Source: an uncultured Lachnospiraceae bacterium (GTDB lineage Bacteria; Bacillota; Clostridia; Lachnospirales; Lachnospiraceae). Taken from it: a DNA stretch of 12,388 nt. A program made the translations under genes and the position numbers. Position 1 is the first letter of the stretch. Each line of letters starts with the position of its first letter. The DNA lies in assembly GCA_947631075.1 (NCBI GenBank), contig CANRJU010000057.1, forward strand, positions 1 to 12,388, written 5' to 3'. Of the stretch, positions 1 to 6,781 are shown in pieces. Under the pieces are notes generated by a model. It saw only the letters and a list, made by a program, of their open reading frames with translations. It was not told the DNA's origin and did not search any database.

Positions 1-119
1 ATATATTGCAAAACGGCAGCATATGCGGTGATAATAATCTGCAACCAGGCGGTGACGAGAAAGTGCCAATCAACAGCAAAGGCAAGCATTGTAAAGATGA
101 TTATAATTCTTTTTAACAT
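1..119 (-). CDS. Small hydrophobic membrane protein, partial (C-terminus outside window)
   Basis: Thirty-nine codons are visible, starting MLKRIIIIFTMLAFAVDW, and the frame runs off the left edge still open. The product begins with two basic residues, followed by two hydrophobic stretches (roughly residues 4-16 and 20-37), as in a small inner-membrane protein or an uncleaved signal anchor. The start is set by an AGGAG ribosome binding site that overlaps the stop codon of the gene before it; the gap is only 11 nt, so it is very probably co-transcribed with the PadR/HAAS-like genes. I do not recognise a family. Function is unknown; membership of the same signalling module is inferred from position only. 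Confidence 0.6.
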   Translation of the reverse strand, partial: MLKRIIIIFTMLAFAVDWHFLVTAWLQIIITAYAAVLQY

Positions 120-130
120 ATTTCGCTCCT

Positions 131-505
131 TTAATGAATAATTTCTATATAATAACCTCCCGTATGAGAGATAAGATCAATATAATAATGCACACCATAA
201 GTAGCAATAACAGCAAAAACAATAGTGAGAACAAGCGCCGCAAACCACAACCACCGGCGAATCCGACGGGTCTTTTTCAAATTATCCATAATCCGATCCG
301 TGCTTTGGTCAGAAAGATAACTGTCCGTGATTTCACGGGGCGTCCCCAGTTCCTGAGACAGTTCTTCATAAGTAATGTCCGGAAGTTCCGTGGCAATCTC
401 TGATAGCTGGCGCTTATAGGAGAGCAGCAGCTCCTGATCCTGCTTATGCCGCAGAGGAATCGTGTGTCGGATCATTTTATAATATTTTCGAGAAAACCTA
501 GTCAT
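131..505 (-). CDS. Membrane protein with HAAS/DUF1700-like N-terminal domain, copy 2
   Basis: This 124-aa protein has a charged helical N-terminal domain (about residues 1-80), one strong TM segment (about 84-105) and a short outside tail. The N-terminal part carries the signature of PadR-associated helical signalling domains (HAAS/DUF1700, possibly the clostridial DUF6120 group): an aromatic-rich KYYK start, a YKRQL helix, and then TYEELSQELGTPREI with the LG-x-P turn. It is a clear paralog of the gene just upstream, sharing YK, TY, ELG-x-PR-[DE]I, RR before the TM, and YYI after it. The ATG of MTRFSRK was chosen because GGAGG lies 9 nt before it; it overlaps the upstream stop by 8 nt, indicating translational coupling. 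Known for the family: such proteins are encoded next to PadR-like repressors and are thought to transmit membrane signals. The ligand is unknown. Confidence 0.75.
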   Translation of the reverse strand: MTRFSRKYYKMIRHTIPLRHKQDQELLLSYKRQLSEIATELPDITYEELSQELGTPREITDSYLSDQSTDRIMDNLKKTRRIRRWLWFAALVLTIVFAVIATYGVHYYIDLISHTGGYYIEIIH

Positions 506-893
506 TCTCATCGTCCTCCGATACTGACAGATCAAATTTAAAGACGGGGATAGGGGTATTCTTTTTAATATAATACTTCACAGCAAAAAATCCTATAGTG
601 GAAGTACTGACCATAAACAGCACTAAAACATAACAGAGAAACCTTCGCACGGTCCGAACTATATTCATCTTTTTAATCAGATAAACAGGATCTATATTGG
701 CATAATAATCATCCACAATGTCACGGGGATTCCCCAATTCTCCAACCAACTTATCATAAGTGGCGCAATCGTCCCGGCTGCTCAAGCTCTGAAGCCGCAT
801 CTTATAAGTGCGCAGCATCTTCCGCTCATAACGGCCTCGTGACGGAGTAAGCGTACGGAGTTCTTTGTAAAATTTTCTGCAGGGCTTATTCAC
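498..893 (-). CDS. Membrane protein with HAAS/DUF1700-like N-terminal domain, copy 1
   Basis: This 131-aa protein has the same layout as the next gene: a basic helical cytoplasmic domain (KFYKELRTLTP, YKMRLQ, then TYDKLVGELGNPRDI with the LG-x-P turn), an RTVRRF stretch, a TM helix around residues 86-108, and a tail ending in a very acidic EDDEND. Translation starts at GTG, overlapping the padR-like stop; GGAGG sits 9 nt upstream of this GTG. The overlap on both sides shows a tightly coupled operon. By analogy with HAAS-PadR pairs, the cytoplasmic domain probably contacts the PadR-like protein and changes its DNA binding. That is inference; the sequence shows only domain architecture and gene order. 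Confidence 0.75.
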   Translation of the reverse strand: MNKPCRKFYKELRTLTPSRGRYERKMLRTYKMRLQSLSSRDDCATYDKLVGELGNPRDIVDDYYANIDPVYLIKKMNIVRTVRRFLCYVLVLFMVSTSTIGFFAVKYYIKKNTPIPVFKFDLSVSEDDEND

Positions 894-1254
894 CGCCTAA
901 ATCCTCCTTCGTCACTGTGGAAAAATCATAATCCAGTATCTTGTTTATACTGGCAATCGTATTGCGATACTCATCGTACAGCTCGGATAAGCGAAGTCGC
1001 CCCGCCGGTTCGATGCGGTAATAAATCCGGACCATTCGCGTTCCGATCTGCTGTTTATAATTCGATATGTACTTGTTATCCATCATTTTATAAAAAGATG
1101 GATACAGCGAACCCTCCGGAAAGCTGAGCTGTCCTTCTGACAGACGGATGATAAGCTGCGAAATCTGATAAGCATAACAATCGCCATATTCACTTAATAT
1201 GTGGAGAATCAGCATCTCCGATGAACCTGTCTTAAAACTATTTCTTACTGCCAT
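886..1254 (-). CDS. PadR-family winged-helix transcriptional regulator
   Basis: The 122-aa product is a typical short PadR-like repressor. A winged helix occupies about residues 9-85: helix 1 SSEMLILHILSEYGDCYAYQ, a recognition region with FPEGSLYPSFYKM (the PadR 'G-[ST]-LYP' signature), then a beta-wing containing IYYRIEPAGRLRL. A C-terminal helix (SELYDEYRNTIASINKIL) would make the dimer interface. The ATG at MAVRNSF was chosen over an upstream in-frame start because AAGGGGAT precedes it. It is the first gene of an operon whose next two genes encode HAAS-like membrane proteins. Its promoter contains a perfect dyad, so autoregulation is likely. It may also control the divergent operon starting at 1424; this is inferred from layout. 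Confidence 0.88.
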   Translation of the reverse strand: MAVRNSFKTGSSEMLILHILSEYGDCYAYQISQLIIRLSEGQLSFPEGSLYPSFYKMMDNKYISNYKQQIGTRMVRIYYRIEPAGRLRLSELYDEYRNTIASINKILDYDFSTVTKEDLGGE

Positions 1255-1272
1255 GGGTATCCCCTTTTTACC

Positions 1273-1301
1273 TTTATAACACATTTTTTAGGAAATGTAA
1301 A
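1273..1301 (-). promoter_or_regulatory. Sigma-A-like promoter of the padR operon
   Basis: Read on the minus strand: -35 TTTACA (1296-1301), a 17-nt spacer, and -10 TATAAA (1273-1278) preceded by TG at the extended -10 position. It sits about 20 nt upstream of the padR start, leaving a very short leader. The match is strong for a Firmicute promoter. Confidence 0.65.
1281..1298. promoter_or_regulatory. Perfect dyad, candidate PadR operator
   Basis: ACATTT-N6-AAATGT is a perfect 6+6 inverted repeat lying inside the -35/-10 spacer of the padR promoter. PadR-type regulators commonly bind ATGT/ACAT-containing dyads and repress their own promoter. Here the half-sites point in the ACAT...ATGT order, so the fit to published operators is not exact. 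The role is inferred from position. Confidence 0.45.
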
Positions 1302-1355
1302 TAGGATAATTTAAAATATTTTTTTAAAAAATACCTATATTATCTAAATAATATA

Positions 1356-1384
1356 TTGACAAATAAATGATTTAATGATATGAA
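1356..1384 (+). promoter_or_regulatory. Promoter of the secreted protein/lipoprotein/permease operon
   Basis: TTGACA (1356-1361), a 17-nt spacer and TATGAA (1379-1384), with TG one base before the -10 (extended -10). This is a perfect -35 with a weaker -10. The start codon is at 1424, giving a leader of about 35 nt. A repeated AATAATATAT element overlaps both ends of the promoter (1347-1356 and 1383-1392), a possible regulator site. Confidence 0.55.
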
Positions 1385-1423
1385 TAATATATAACAAATT
1401 TATTTTTAGAAAGGATGGTTATT

Positions 1424-1846
1424 ATGAAGCAAACAAAGAAAAGAATTATGAGAGCGGTAGTTGCAGTATTAGCGATGTCAGGTTCGTTGATGATGGGAAA
1501 TGTCGCGCTGGCAGATAGTATAAGCGGTACTATAACTGTCGGGGATCAAACAGAAGTTCTTTACAAAAAAGAGGCTGAAAAAACAACAGCAACAGGAACA
1601 GATGCTAAGATTACAATCAACACCAGAGTCCCAGCCAAAGATATGTTAACAGTCAATATAGTAAATAAGTATGATAATATAGCAAGTTTGACCCCAGCGC
1701 AATTTCAGAACACGGGCGCAGGCACTAAAAAGAGTATATCTTATATGGATGGGAAAGGGAAAAAAGGGAATCCATTTCGTCCTTTATTCACTTATAGAGG
1801 AACAGATACACAATCATTTACCTTTTCTTTTGTATTTGTACCGTAA
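1424..1846 (+). CDS. Secreted protein of unknown family
   Basis: The 140-aa product has a classic Sec signal peptide: MKQTKKRIMR, a hydrophobic core (VVAVLAMSGSLMMG), and a likely cleavage site after NVALA near residue 30. The mature part of about 110 aa is polar, rich in Thr, Lys and short alternating beta-like stretches (SISGTITVG, AKITINTRV, LTVNIVN), contains no cysteine, and ends in an aromatic strand, FTFSFVFVP. The ATG at 1424 is chosen because AGAAAGGA lies 8 nt upstream; the ATG nine bases earlier falls inside that site. It is the first gene of an operon with a lipoprotein and two membrane proteins. It could be a small beta-sandwich exoprotein or a peptide-type cargo of the following membrane proteins. 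I recognise no family, and function is not inferable. Confidence 0.75.
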   Translation: MKQTKKRIMRAVVAVLAMSGSLMMGNVALADSISGTITVGDQTEVLYKKEAEKTTATGTDAKITINTRVPAKDMLTVNIVNKYDNIASLTPAQFQNTGAGTKKSISYMDGKGKKGNPFRPLFTYRGTDTQSFTFSFVFVP

Positions 1847-1872
1847 TTAAAAAGTGTTAAAGGAGAATCTAA

Positions 1873-3180
1873 ATGAGAAGATATAGAAAGTTTTTCACAT
1901 CAATTATTCTTGTCAGCTCCTTGATCCTCTGTGCCTGTGGCGGTGAACCGCAGGCACAGAATGGAGAAGGAGGCGGATATCGTTCCGAATTTACGACAGA
2001 AGAACTGGAAAGCGGCCATGCCTCATTTCAGATGGAGGAGAAGTTGATTGTGGATGCACAGGTTACGCCTAAAACTTCTTATGAGGATGGACTTTCTTCT
2101 TATTACACTGAAATTATCACGGAACCAAACAGCGAGGACAGCGACTCTTTTGTAAAAAATGCAACCTTTTCTTCTCTCTCACATGACGAGTGGGAAAAAC
2201 TGTTGAATAAACTGCAGAAAGGGAAGCTGGAAAAAAAGAAATTTGAGGTGAGTTCTATCGAAGAGATAGAACAGGAAAAATTCGTGGGAGAAAATGGACG
2301 CACTTATATAATTTGGGCGGGCTGGTCCGGAAAAAGTAAAAAATATGGACTGACATCCAAATATAATACGGCGGGCAGTACTATATTTCCTTCAAATAAT
2401 GAAGAAAATTTTGAAAATAATAGTATCCCAGCTAAGATAAAAGAAAATTTTAGTGATTATGGTGAATGCAATGATCTGGATTTTCTGCAAAATCCAGATG
2501 AGACGGCTGCTAATATTCGGGAGTTTTTAGAAAAATTTTCCGGTAGAAAAATCTGTGAAAAATATGATTTTATTCCGGCAGGACAGAAAAATTTAGAGCG
2601 GCTATATGAATTGGCGAAAGAAAAAGAGCCGACTTTTGTTGAAATGATCGAACCGGAACTTAAAAAGAGAATTGGCGAGTTTATTTTTTATTACGATGTG
2701 GATGGTCTGCCTTTCAAAAATTTGTATTTAAGTTATTTTATGCAGGGTGATGAGACGGCAAGCAAGCTGTGTTATTGGACTTCTCCGTCCAGAGGAAATT
2801 TATTTGGTATTTCCGAACATGAACAGGTAATTGACGTGGATGAAAAAGGCTTGCTGCAGGCAGACATTAGCAATTATCGAAAACCTGGAAAAGTTTACAA
2901 GGAAAACTCGGCTGTGATCAAGCCAGATCAAGCATTACAACAGGTAAAGGATTATTATGACAGAAAACTGATACTGGAAGATGTAACAATAACCAATGTA
3001 GAATTGGTGTACACAGGGTATTTTTCAGATGCCAGTGAAGGAGAAATACAGCCGATTATAACTCCTGTATGGGCTGTGACGGTTCACGAGGAAACAAATC
3101 AGGATATGGGAATAACAAGAGGTTATGTCTATGATGCTTTCAGCGGTGAGTGTTTATCAGAGGGAAACACATCATTATAA
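1873..3180 (+). CDS. Lipoprotein of unknown function
   Basis: The 435-aa product starts with MRRYRKFF, a hydrophobic core and a lipobox LCAC, so Cys22 would be lipidated; GG follows the cysteine. The rest has no TM segment and is a large extracytoplasmic domain rich in acidic and aromatic residues, with a Ser/Asp/Glu-rich region near residues 85-95 and a C-terminal part (WAVTVHEETNQDMG, then GYVYDAFSGECLSEG) resembling the beta-strand ends of PepSY-like or related surface modules. It loosely resembles uncharacterised clostridial lipoproteins (possibly DUF6034); I am not sure. An AAAGGAG site lies just before the ATG, 26 nt after the preceding stop, so it is co-transcribed with the secreted protein and the downstream permeases. 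A substrate-capture or chaperone role for that pair is inference. Confidence 0.75.
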   Translation: MRRYRKFFTSIILVSSLILCACGGEPQAQNGEGGGYRSEFTTEELESGHASFQMEEKLIVDAQVTPKTSYEDGLSSYYTEIITEPNSEDSDSFVKNATFSSLSHDEWEKLLNKLQKGKLEKKKFEVSSIEEIEQEKFVGENGRTYIIWAGWSGKSKKYGLTSKYNTAGSTIFPSNNEENFENNSIPAKIKENFSDYGECNDLDFLQNPDETAANIREFLEKFSGRKICEKYDFIPAGQKNLERLYELAKEKEPTFVEMIEPELKKRIGEFIFYYDVDGLPFKNLYLSYFMQGDETASKLCYWTSPSRGNLFGISEHEQVIDVDEKGLLQADISNYRKPGKVYKENSAVIKPDQALQQVKDYYDRKLILEDVTITNVELVYTGYFSDASEGEIQPIITPVWAVTVHEETNQDMGITRGYVYDAFSGECLSEGNTSL

Positions 3181-3209
3181 TAGAAAAGCAGGGGGGAGAA
3201 ACAATTAAA

Positions 3210-4049
3210 ATGACAAAGGTGAGGCTTTCAATCTGGGAGGGAAGGCGCTGGGCGTTCCCTCCTGCTATTTTAGCTATAATCGCAGCTACTGTATTTTTTT
3301 ATCTTATGGATATGGTGTCCAGTGATTTGTTCCTTTTGGAATGGAGAGGAGAGAATCTTACCGGAAGTGCTTATAAATATTTTAACTATTGCTTGTTAAA
3401 GGTATCGAATGTAGGGCTGTGCCTGGTTGTTCTTCTGGGAGCCGGACTGTATGCTCAGGATTATGAGAGCGGCGCTGTCTATGCGCGCGTCCAGCGTTTG
3501 GGGGCGGGAAAATATGCCGGATTGCGGACGATGCAGACGGCTCTTTCGGCGTTTGTTTCGGGCAGTGTGGCAATACTCCTGTTGTTTCCGCTATTTGCCT
3601 TTATCTTTAAGATTCCGATTTTTTCGTCCTGGGATGTGGACGAGTATTCAACGCCCCTGCTGGCCGGAGGACATACGGTGCAGTGGTTTTTTGCCCTGGG
3701 TATATTGGCGGGGCTTCAATCTGTGTTTTACGCTTTGCTCACGCTTCTGGTGTCTTTATTTATTCCCAAAAAAAAGGTGTTGATTGCGGTTCCCTATGTT
3801 CTGTGCTACTTTTTCAATCATGTGATTTCCAGAATTTCGTGGATTCCGAGCTGGATGCAGCCGTTTTATATTTTTAATATGCAGTTCGGCGCGCTGAATA
3901 CAACATATATTAATTTAAAAATGATGTCGGAGTGGTGCTTTCTGGGAGTAGCAGCAGGGGTTACGCTGATTCTGTATGCGGTGGTATGGCTCCTGCTCTA
4001 TCAGCACATTAAAAGGAATGGGATATTTGGGGGTGAGCAGAGTGAGTAG
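3210..4049 (+). CDS. ABC-2-like integral membrane protein 1
   Basis: The 279-aa product is strongly hydrophobic with about six TM helices (roughly residues 15-35, 60-79, 108-132, 160-185, 190-210, 245-270). After the second helix there is a charged cytoplasmic loop, QDYESGAVYARVQRLGAGKYAG in the middle of the motif region 80-103, like the coupling loop of ABC-2 permeases. Start ATG 3210 is 29 nt after the lipoprotein stop and is preceded by a GGGGGGAG site; an upstream in-frame start would overlap the lipoprotein gene. The next gene encodes a protein of nearly identical length and loop pattern, so the two probably form a heterodimer. No ATPase gene lies in the operon. Export or membrane remodelling is the likely role; the substrate is unknown. 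Confidence 0.7.
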   Translation: MTKVRLSIWEGRRWAFPPAILAIIAATVFFYLMDMVSSDLFLLEWRGENLTGSAYKYFNYCLLKVSNVGLCLVVLLGAGLYAQDYESGAVYARVQRLGAGKYAGLRTMQTALSAFVSGSVAILLLFPLFAFIFKIPIFSSWDVDEYSTPLLAGGHTVQWFFALGILAGLQSVFYALLTLLVSLFIPKKKVLIAVPYVLCYFFNHVISRISWIPSWMQPFYIFNMQFGALNTTYINLKMMSEWCFLGVAAGVTLILYAVVWLLLYQHIKRNGIFGGEQSE

Positions 4050-4884
4050 TGTAAAGCGGGTGTGCAGAATTGCGTTTTATGATACCCGGATAATAATATT
4101 TTCCTATAAATTTGTTTTGATTTCCGTTATTTCTTATATATTTATGGATGATTCAATGAGGACCGTAAGGGAATTCGCGGCGACCTATCATCTGGATATT
4201 GTCCCGGCATCCCTGCCATTTTATCTAGCGGATGTAGACGCCAGCAATTACGTCCTTTTATTGCTCGTGCTGTTATTCAGCGATATTCCGTTAAAGAACG
4301 GCGCACAGAACTATCTTTTCCAGCGGGGGAAAAGTACTCTGTGCTGTGGAGCCGGGCATATAATGGGGCTGTTCTTGACAGGGGCTATATATGTAGCGGA
4401 ACAGTTCGCGTTTTCGATTATGACAGCACTTCCTCATCTGACATGGGGAGACTGGGGAAAGGTGTGGGGTTCTATTACTTCACATCAGGCGGCGGAACTG
4501 GGATTTTTCTGTAGTTTTGATGTGCCTAGCCAGGTTTTGCGTCTGTATACGCCATGGCAGGCTATAGCGATTTCTGCCGGACTGTTTTTTTTGACTTCGT
4601 GCGTCTATGCGTTGATTGAGTATGTGCTGAATGGAGTAACACAGGGGAAATTGGGTACTATTGTGCTCTCTGTATGGAGTGTTGTGTGGATTTTTTTGGT
4701 CGGAACACCATTTGAAAAGCTGAGGAGGCTGCTGAGCTATTCCCCTCAGACACTGAACGATCTGTCCCATTTTAAGCCAGAGGAGGCATTGGAAAAAGCG
4801 CTGATTCAGCTTGCAGGGATAATAATTCTTTCCACAGTTGCTCTGATTCTTGTGAAACGGCGGAAAATTGAGCTGGTGAAATAG
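4042..4884 (+). CDS. ABC-2-like integral membrane protein 2
   Basis: The 280-aa product has about six TM helices and, after the second, a loop GAQNYLFQRGKSTLCCG that parallels the GAVYARVQRLGAGKYAG loop of the preceding protein (shared GA, Y, QR, GK). It ends with a basic tail VKRRKIELVK. The GTG at 4042 was selected because GGGGGTGA, a near-perfect anti-16S complement, ends a few bases before it; this gives an 8-nt overlap with the upstream gene, i.e. translational coupling. Upstream GTG and ATG codons in frame lack good spacing. Last gene of the operon; a terminator follows. An ABC-2 transporter half is the best guess by topology. The missing ATPase may be encoded elsewhere, or these proteins may work without one. 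Confidence 0.68.
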   Translation: MSSVKRVCRIAFYDTRIIIFSYKFVLISVISYIFMDDSMRTVREFAATYHLDIVPASLPFYLADVDASNYVLLLLVLLFSDIPLKNGAQNYLFQRGKSTLCCGAGHIMGLFLTGAIYVAEQFAFSIMTALPHLTWGDWGKVWGSITSHQAAELGFFCSFDVPSQVLRLYTPWQAIAISAGLFFLTSCVYALIEYVLNGVTQGKLGTIVLSVWSVVWIFLVGTPFEKLRRLLSYSPQTLNDLSHFKPEEALEKALIQLAGIIILSTVALILVKRRKIELVK

Positions 4885-4904
4885 GATTTTATTACACCAT
4901 AATT

Positions 4905-4931
4905 AAAAGGGGCCTGATGGTCCCTTTTTTT
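4905..4931 (+). terminator. Intrinsic terminator of the secreted protein/permease operon
   Basis: AAAAGGGGCC-TGAT-GGTCCCTTTT forms a 10-bp stem with one G-T wobble and a 4-nt loop, followed by a run of seven T. It starts 20 nt after the stop codon at 4884. Confidence 0.8.
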
Positions 4932-5080
4932 AAAAAATTTCATTTTTTCATGCCCACTCGTATTTCGGACGGGCTCGCCAGCGGATGATGTTTTCTTGAT
5001 AAATCCTTGTACTGGCGTGCCTGTAAAATTAAGAACAATTCTAAATGCTATACCACATTCGGAAAAATAATGTTATTTGG

Positions 5081-5356
5081 TTACTCAAACTCAAGCAGTT
5101 CGCAGTCGTAATTTGCTTGAAGATTCATCCAAAAAGATGTTTCAATGCCTAGGGCATAATCAAGTTTTTTCGCAAAAGCCGCGGAAATACTTTTCTGGCC
5201 ATGTATAACAGTGCTGATATGTTTTTCAGTCATACCTGTCCGAATAGCCAGTTCTCGCTGAGACATTTCCCTGTCCTCAATTACCTCTGCTAATGTTTCT
5301 CCCGGATGAATAATATAATCACGGGATAAGCCAATTAAATTTTTTTCCTCTACCAT
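5081..5356 (-). CDS. HigA-like XRE-family antitoxin/regulator
   Basis: The 91-aa product matches the HigA/VapI group of XRE helix-turn-helix proteins. An HPGETLAEVIEDREMSQREL opening leads into the HTH (about residues 27-50: SQRELAIRTGMTEKHISTVI), then HGQKSISAAFAKKLDYALGIETSFWMNLQANYD, the usual C-terminal helices. The ATG is placed 9 nt after an AAGGGGTGA site; an in-frame TTG lies 9 nt earlier. Known for the family: autoregulating antitoxins paired with a HigB/RelE-like RNase, normally encoded just upstream. No toxin ORF is found on either side (77 nt to tyrS upstream; about 150 nt of non-coding DNA downstream). The ending NYDCELLEFE resembles the point where longer relatives continue into an ImmA/IrrE peptidase domain, so it may be a shortened form; that is from memory. 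Confidence 0.8.
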   Translation of the reverse strand: MVEEKNLIGLSRDYIIHPGETLAEVIEDREMSQRELAIRTGMTEKHISTVIHGQKSISAAFAKKLDYALGIETSFWMNLQANYDCELLEFE

Positions 5357-5374
5357 GATAATCAATCACCCCTT

Positions 5375-5391
5375 CGATAATTATTGTATCG
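5375..5391. promoter_or_regulatory. Inverted repeat upstream of the higA-like gene, candidate operator
   Basis: CGATA-N7-TATCG is a perfect 5+5 dyad, about 20 nt before the start codon. On the minus strand it encloses a -10-like TACAAT (5383-5388). A good -35 at 17 nt is not evident. Autoregulated antitoxins usually bind dyads like this over their promoter; the assignment is inferred from position. Confidence 0.4.
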
Positions 5392-5433
5392 CAGCTTTTC
5401 AAACTCTTTTTATTTTGTATTATTTGTCAACTA

Positions 5434-6654
5434 TTATACCGTAATTCTGCGGAAATTTTTTTTTCCTTTTTTCACTACAAGACCGTCGCCGCCGATGGAA
5501 GATACCGGGAAAGCGGTCTTGATGTCGGTCACCTTTTCGCCGTCTACGCTGACGCCGCCCTGCTGTACGGCGCGGCGCGCCTCGGATTTGGACGGAACCA
5601 GGCCGGAGACATACAGCAGAGTCAGGATGTCCACTCTTCCGTCTACGATGTCCTCATCGGTCAGGGCGTACTCCGGCATATTGGCGGCGCTGCCGCTGGA
5701 GAAAAGCGCCCGCGCGGATTCCTGCGCCGCGGCGGCTTCTTTTTCCCCGTGAACCAGCTTGGTCAGCTCGTAGGCAAGAATCTCCTTCGCCTTGTTCAGC
5801 TCGCTGCCCTCCCAGCTCTCCATCGGCTCAATCTCGGAGAGGGGTATAAATGTCAGCATTTTTATACACTTGATAACATCCGCGTCGTCCACATTGCGCC
5901 AGTACTGGTAAAATTCAAACGGAGTCGTCTTGTTGGGATCCAGCCACACGGCGCCCTTCTGCGTCTTACCCATCTTTTTGCCCTCGGAATTGAGGAGCAG
6001 GTTAATGGTCATGGCGTAAGCGTCTTTTCCGAGCTTCCGGCGGATCAGCTCCGTGCCGCCGAGCATGTTGCTCCACTGGTCGTCGCCGCCGAACTGGAGG
6101 TTGCACCCGTATTTTTCAAAAAGAGCCATAAAGTCGTAGCTCTGCATAATCATGTAGTTGAACTCTAAAAAGCTAAGCCCTTTTTCCATGCGCTGTTTGT
6201 AGCACTCCGCCGTGAGCATCCGGTTCACGCTGAAATGCGCGCCCACGTCCCGGAGCAGCTCGATGTAATTCAGCCCTAAAAGCCAGTCCGCGTTGTTCAC
6301 CATAAGGGCCTTTCCATCGGAAAAATCGATAAAGCGGCTCATCTGCTCCTTGAAACAGTCGCAGTTGTGCTGAATCGTCTCCGGCGTCATCATCTGGCGC
6401 ATGTCCGTGCGGCCGGAGGGATCGCCGATCATAGCGGTGCCGCCGCCGATCAGGGCGATGGGGCGGTTGCCCGCCATCTGCAGGCGCTTCATAAGACACA
6501 GCGCCATAAAGTGTCCGACGTGAAGGCTGTCCGCCGTGGGATCAAAACCGATATAAAAGGTAGCTTTTCCTGTATTGATCAATTCTTTGATTTCTTCTTC
6601 ATCCGTCACCTGGGCGATGAGGCCCCTGGCGACCAGTTCGTCATAAACAGTCAT
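5434..6654 (-). CDS. tyrS: Tyrosyl-tRNA synthetase
   Basis: The 406-aa enzyme charges tRNA-Tyr with tyrosine in the cytoplasm using ATP. Class I signatures are clear: the HIGH box as HVGH (residues 45-48) after YIGFDPTADSL, the tyrosine-pocket region with QSYDFMALF and GGDDQWSN (about 171-196), and the KMSKS loop as KMGKT (227-231). The C-terminal part holds the S4-like RNA-binding domain (VSGLVPSKSEARRAVQQGGVSVDG). Length fits bacterial TyrRS. The second of two adjacent ATGs (MTVYDEL) is preferred because GGAGG lies 6 nt before it; the first is only 3 nt away. No terminator is visible after the stop, so transcripts may read into the higA-like gene 77 nt downstream. Unlike many Firmicute tyrS genes, no T-box leader is present. 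Confidence 0.97.
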   Translation of the reverse strand: MTVYDELVARGLIAQVTDEEEIKELINTGKATFYIGFDPTADSLHVGHFMALCLMKRLQMAGNRPIALIGGGTAMIGDPSGRTDMRQMMTPETIQHNCDCFKEQMSRFIDFSDGKALMVNNADWLLGLNYIELLRDVGAHFSVNRMLTAECYKQRMEKGLSFLEFNYMIMQSYDFMALFEKYGCNLQFGGDDQWSNMLGGTELIRRKLGKDAYAMTINLLLNSEGKKMGKTQKGAVWLDPNKTTPFEFYQYWRNVDDADVIKCIKMLTFIPLSEIEPMESWEGSELNKAKEILAYELTKLVHGEKEAAAAQESARALFSSGSAANMPEYALTDEDIVDGRVDILTLLYVSGLVPSKSEARRAVQQGGVSVDGEKVTDIKTAFPVSSIGGDGLVVKKGKKNFRRITV

Positions 6655-6669
6655 CATAATCCTCCGTTC

Positions 6670-6752
6670 CGGAGCGCAGCGACGGAAGTACGGCAAAAAG
6701 CAGCGTAGCTGTTTTTGTTCTGTACATCATAGCGAACTTCTGTGGCGCTCCG
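6670..6752 (-). other. Palindromic leader region of tyrS
   Basis: Two nested inverted repeats occupy the leader. The outer arms CGGAGCGC (6670-6677) and GCGCTCCG (6745-6752) are exact reverse complements. The inner hairpin spans 6694-6717, CAAAAAGCAGC-GTA-GCTGTTTTTG, with one bulged base. No T-box sequence (the GGTGG-ACCGCG type element) is seen. The unit could be a regulatory leader structure or a dispersed palindromic repeat; the present sequence cannot separate these. Confidence 0.45.
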
Positions 6753-6781
6753 ATTATTTTTACTTTAAAAACCGCTGTAAA
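6753..6781 (-). promoter_or_regulatory. Candidate tyrS promoter
   Basis: On the minus strand TTTACA (6776-6781), a 17-nt spacer, then AATAAT (6753-6758), each five of six to consensus. The start point would fall near 6746, inside the distal arm of the palindrome. A second -35-like TTGACA lies at 6814-6819 but has no convincing -10, and is bordered by the dyad ACAAT-CCTA-ATTGT (6819-6832). Confidence 0.45.

Noticed and set aside
4932..5080. Imperfect hairpin (GCCC...GGGC, 4952-4974) and possible remnant of a longer HigA-like fusion
   Set aside because: The hairpin has central mismatches and no T-run; translation of all minus frames gives no recognisable continuation of the protein.
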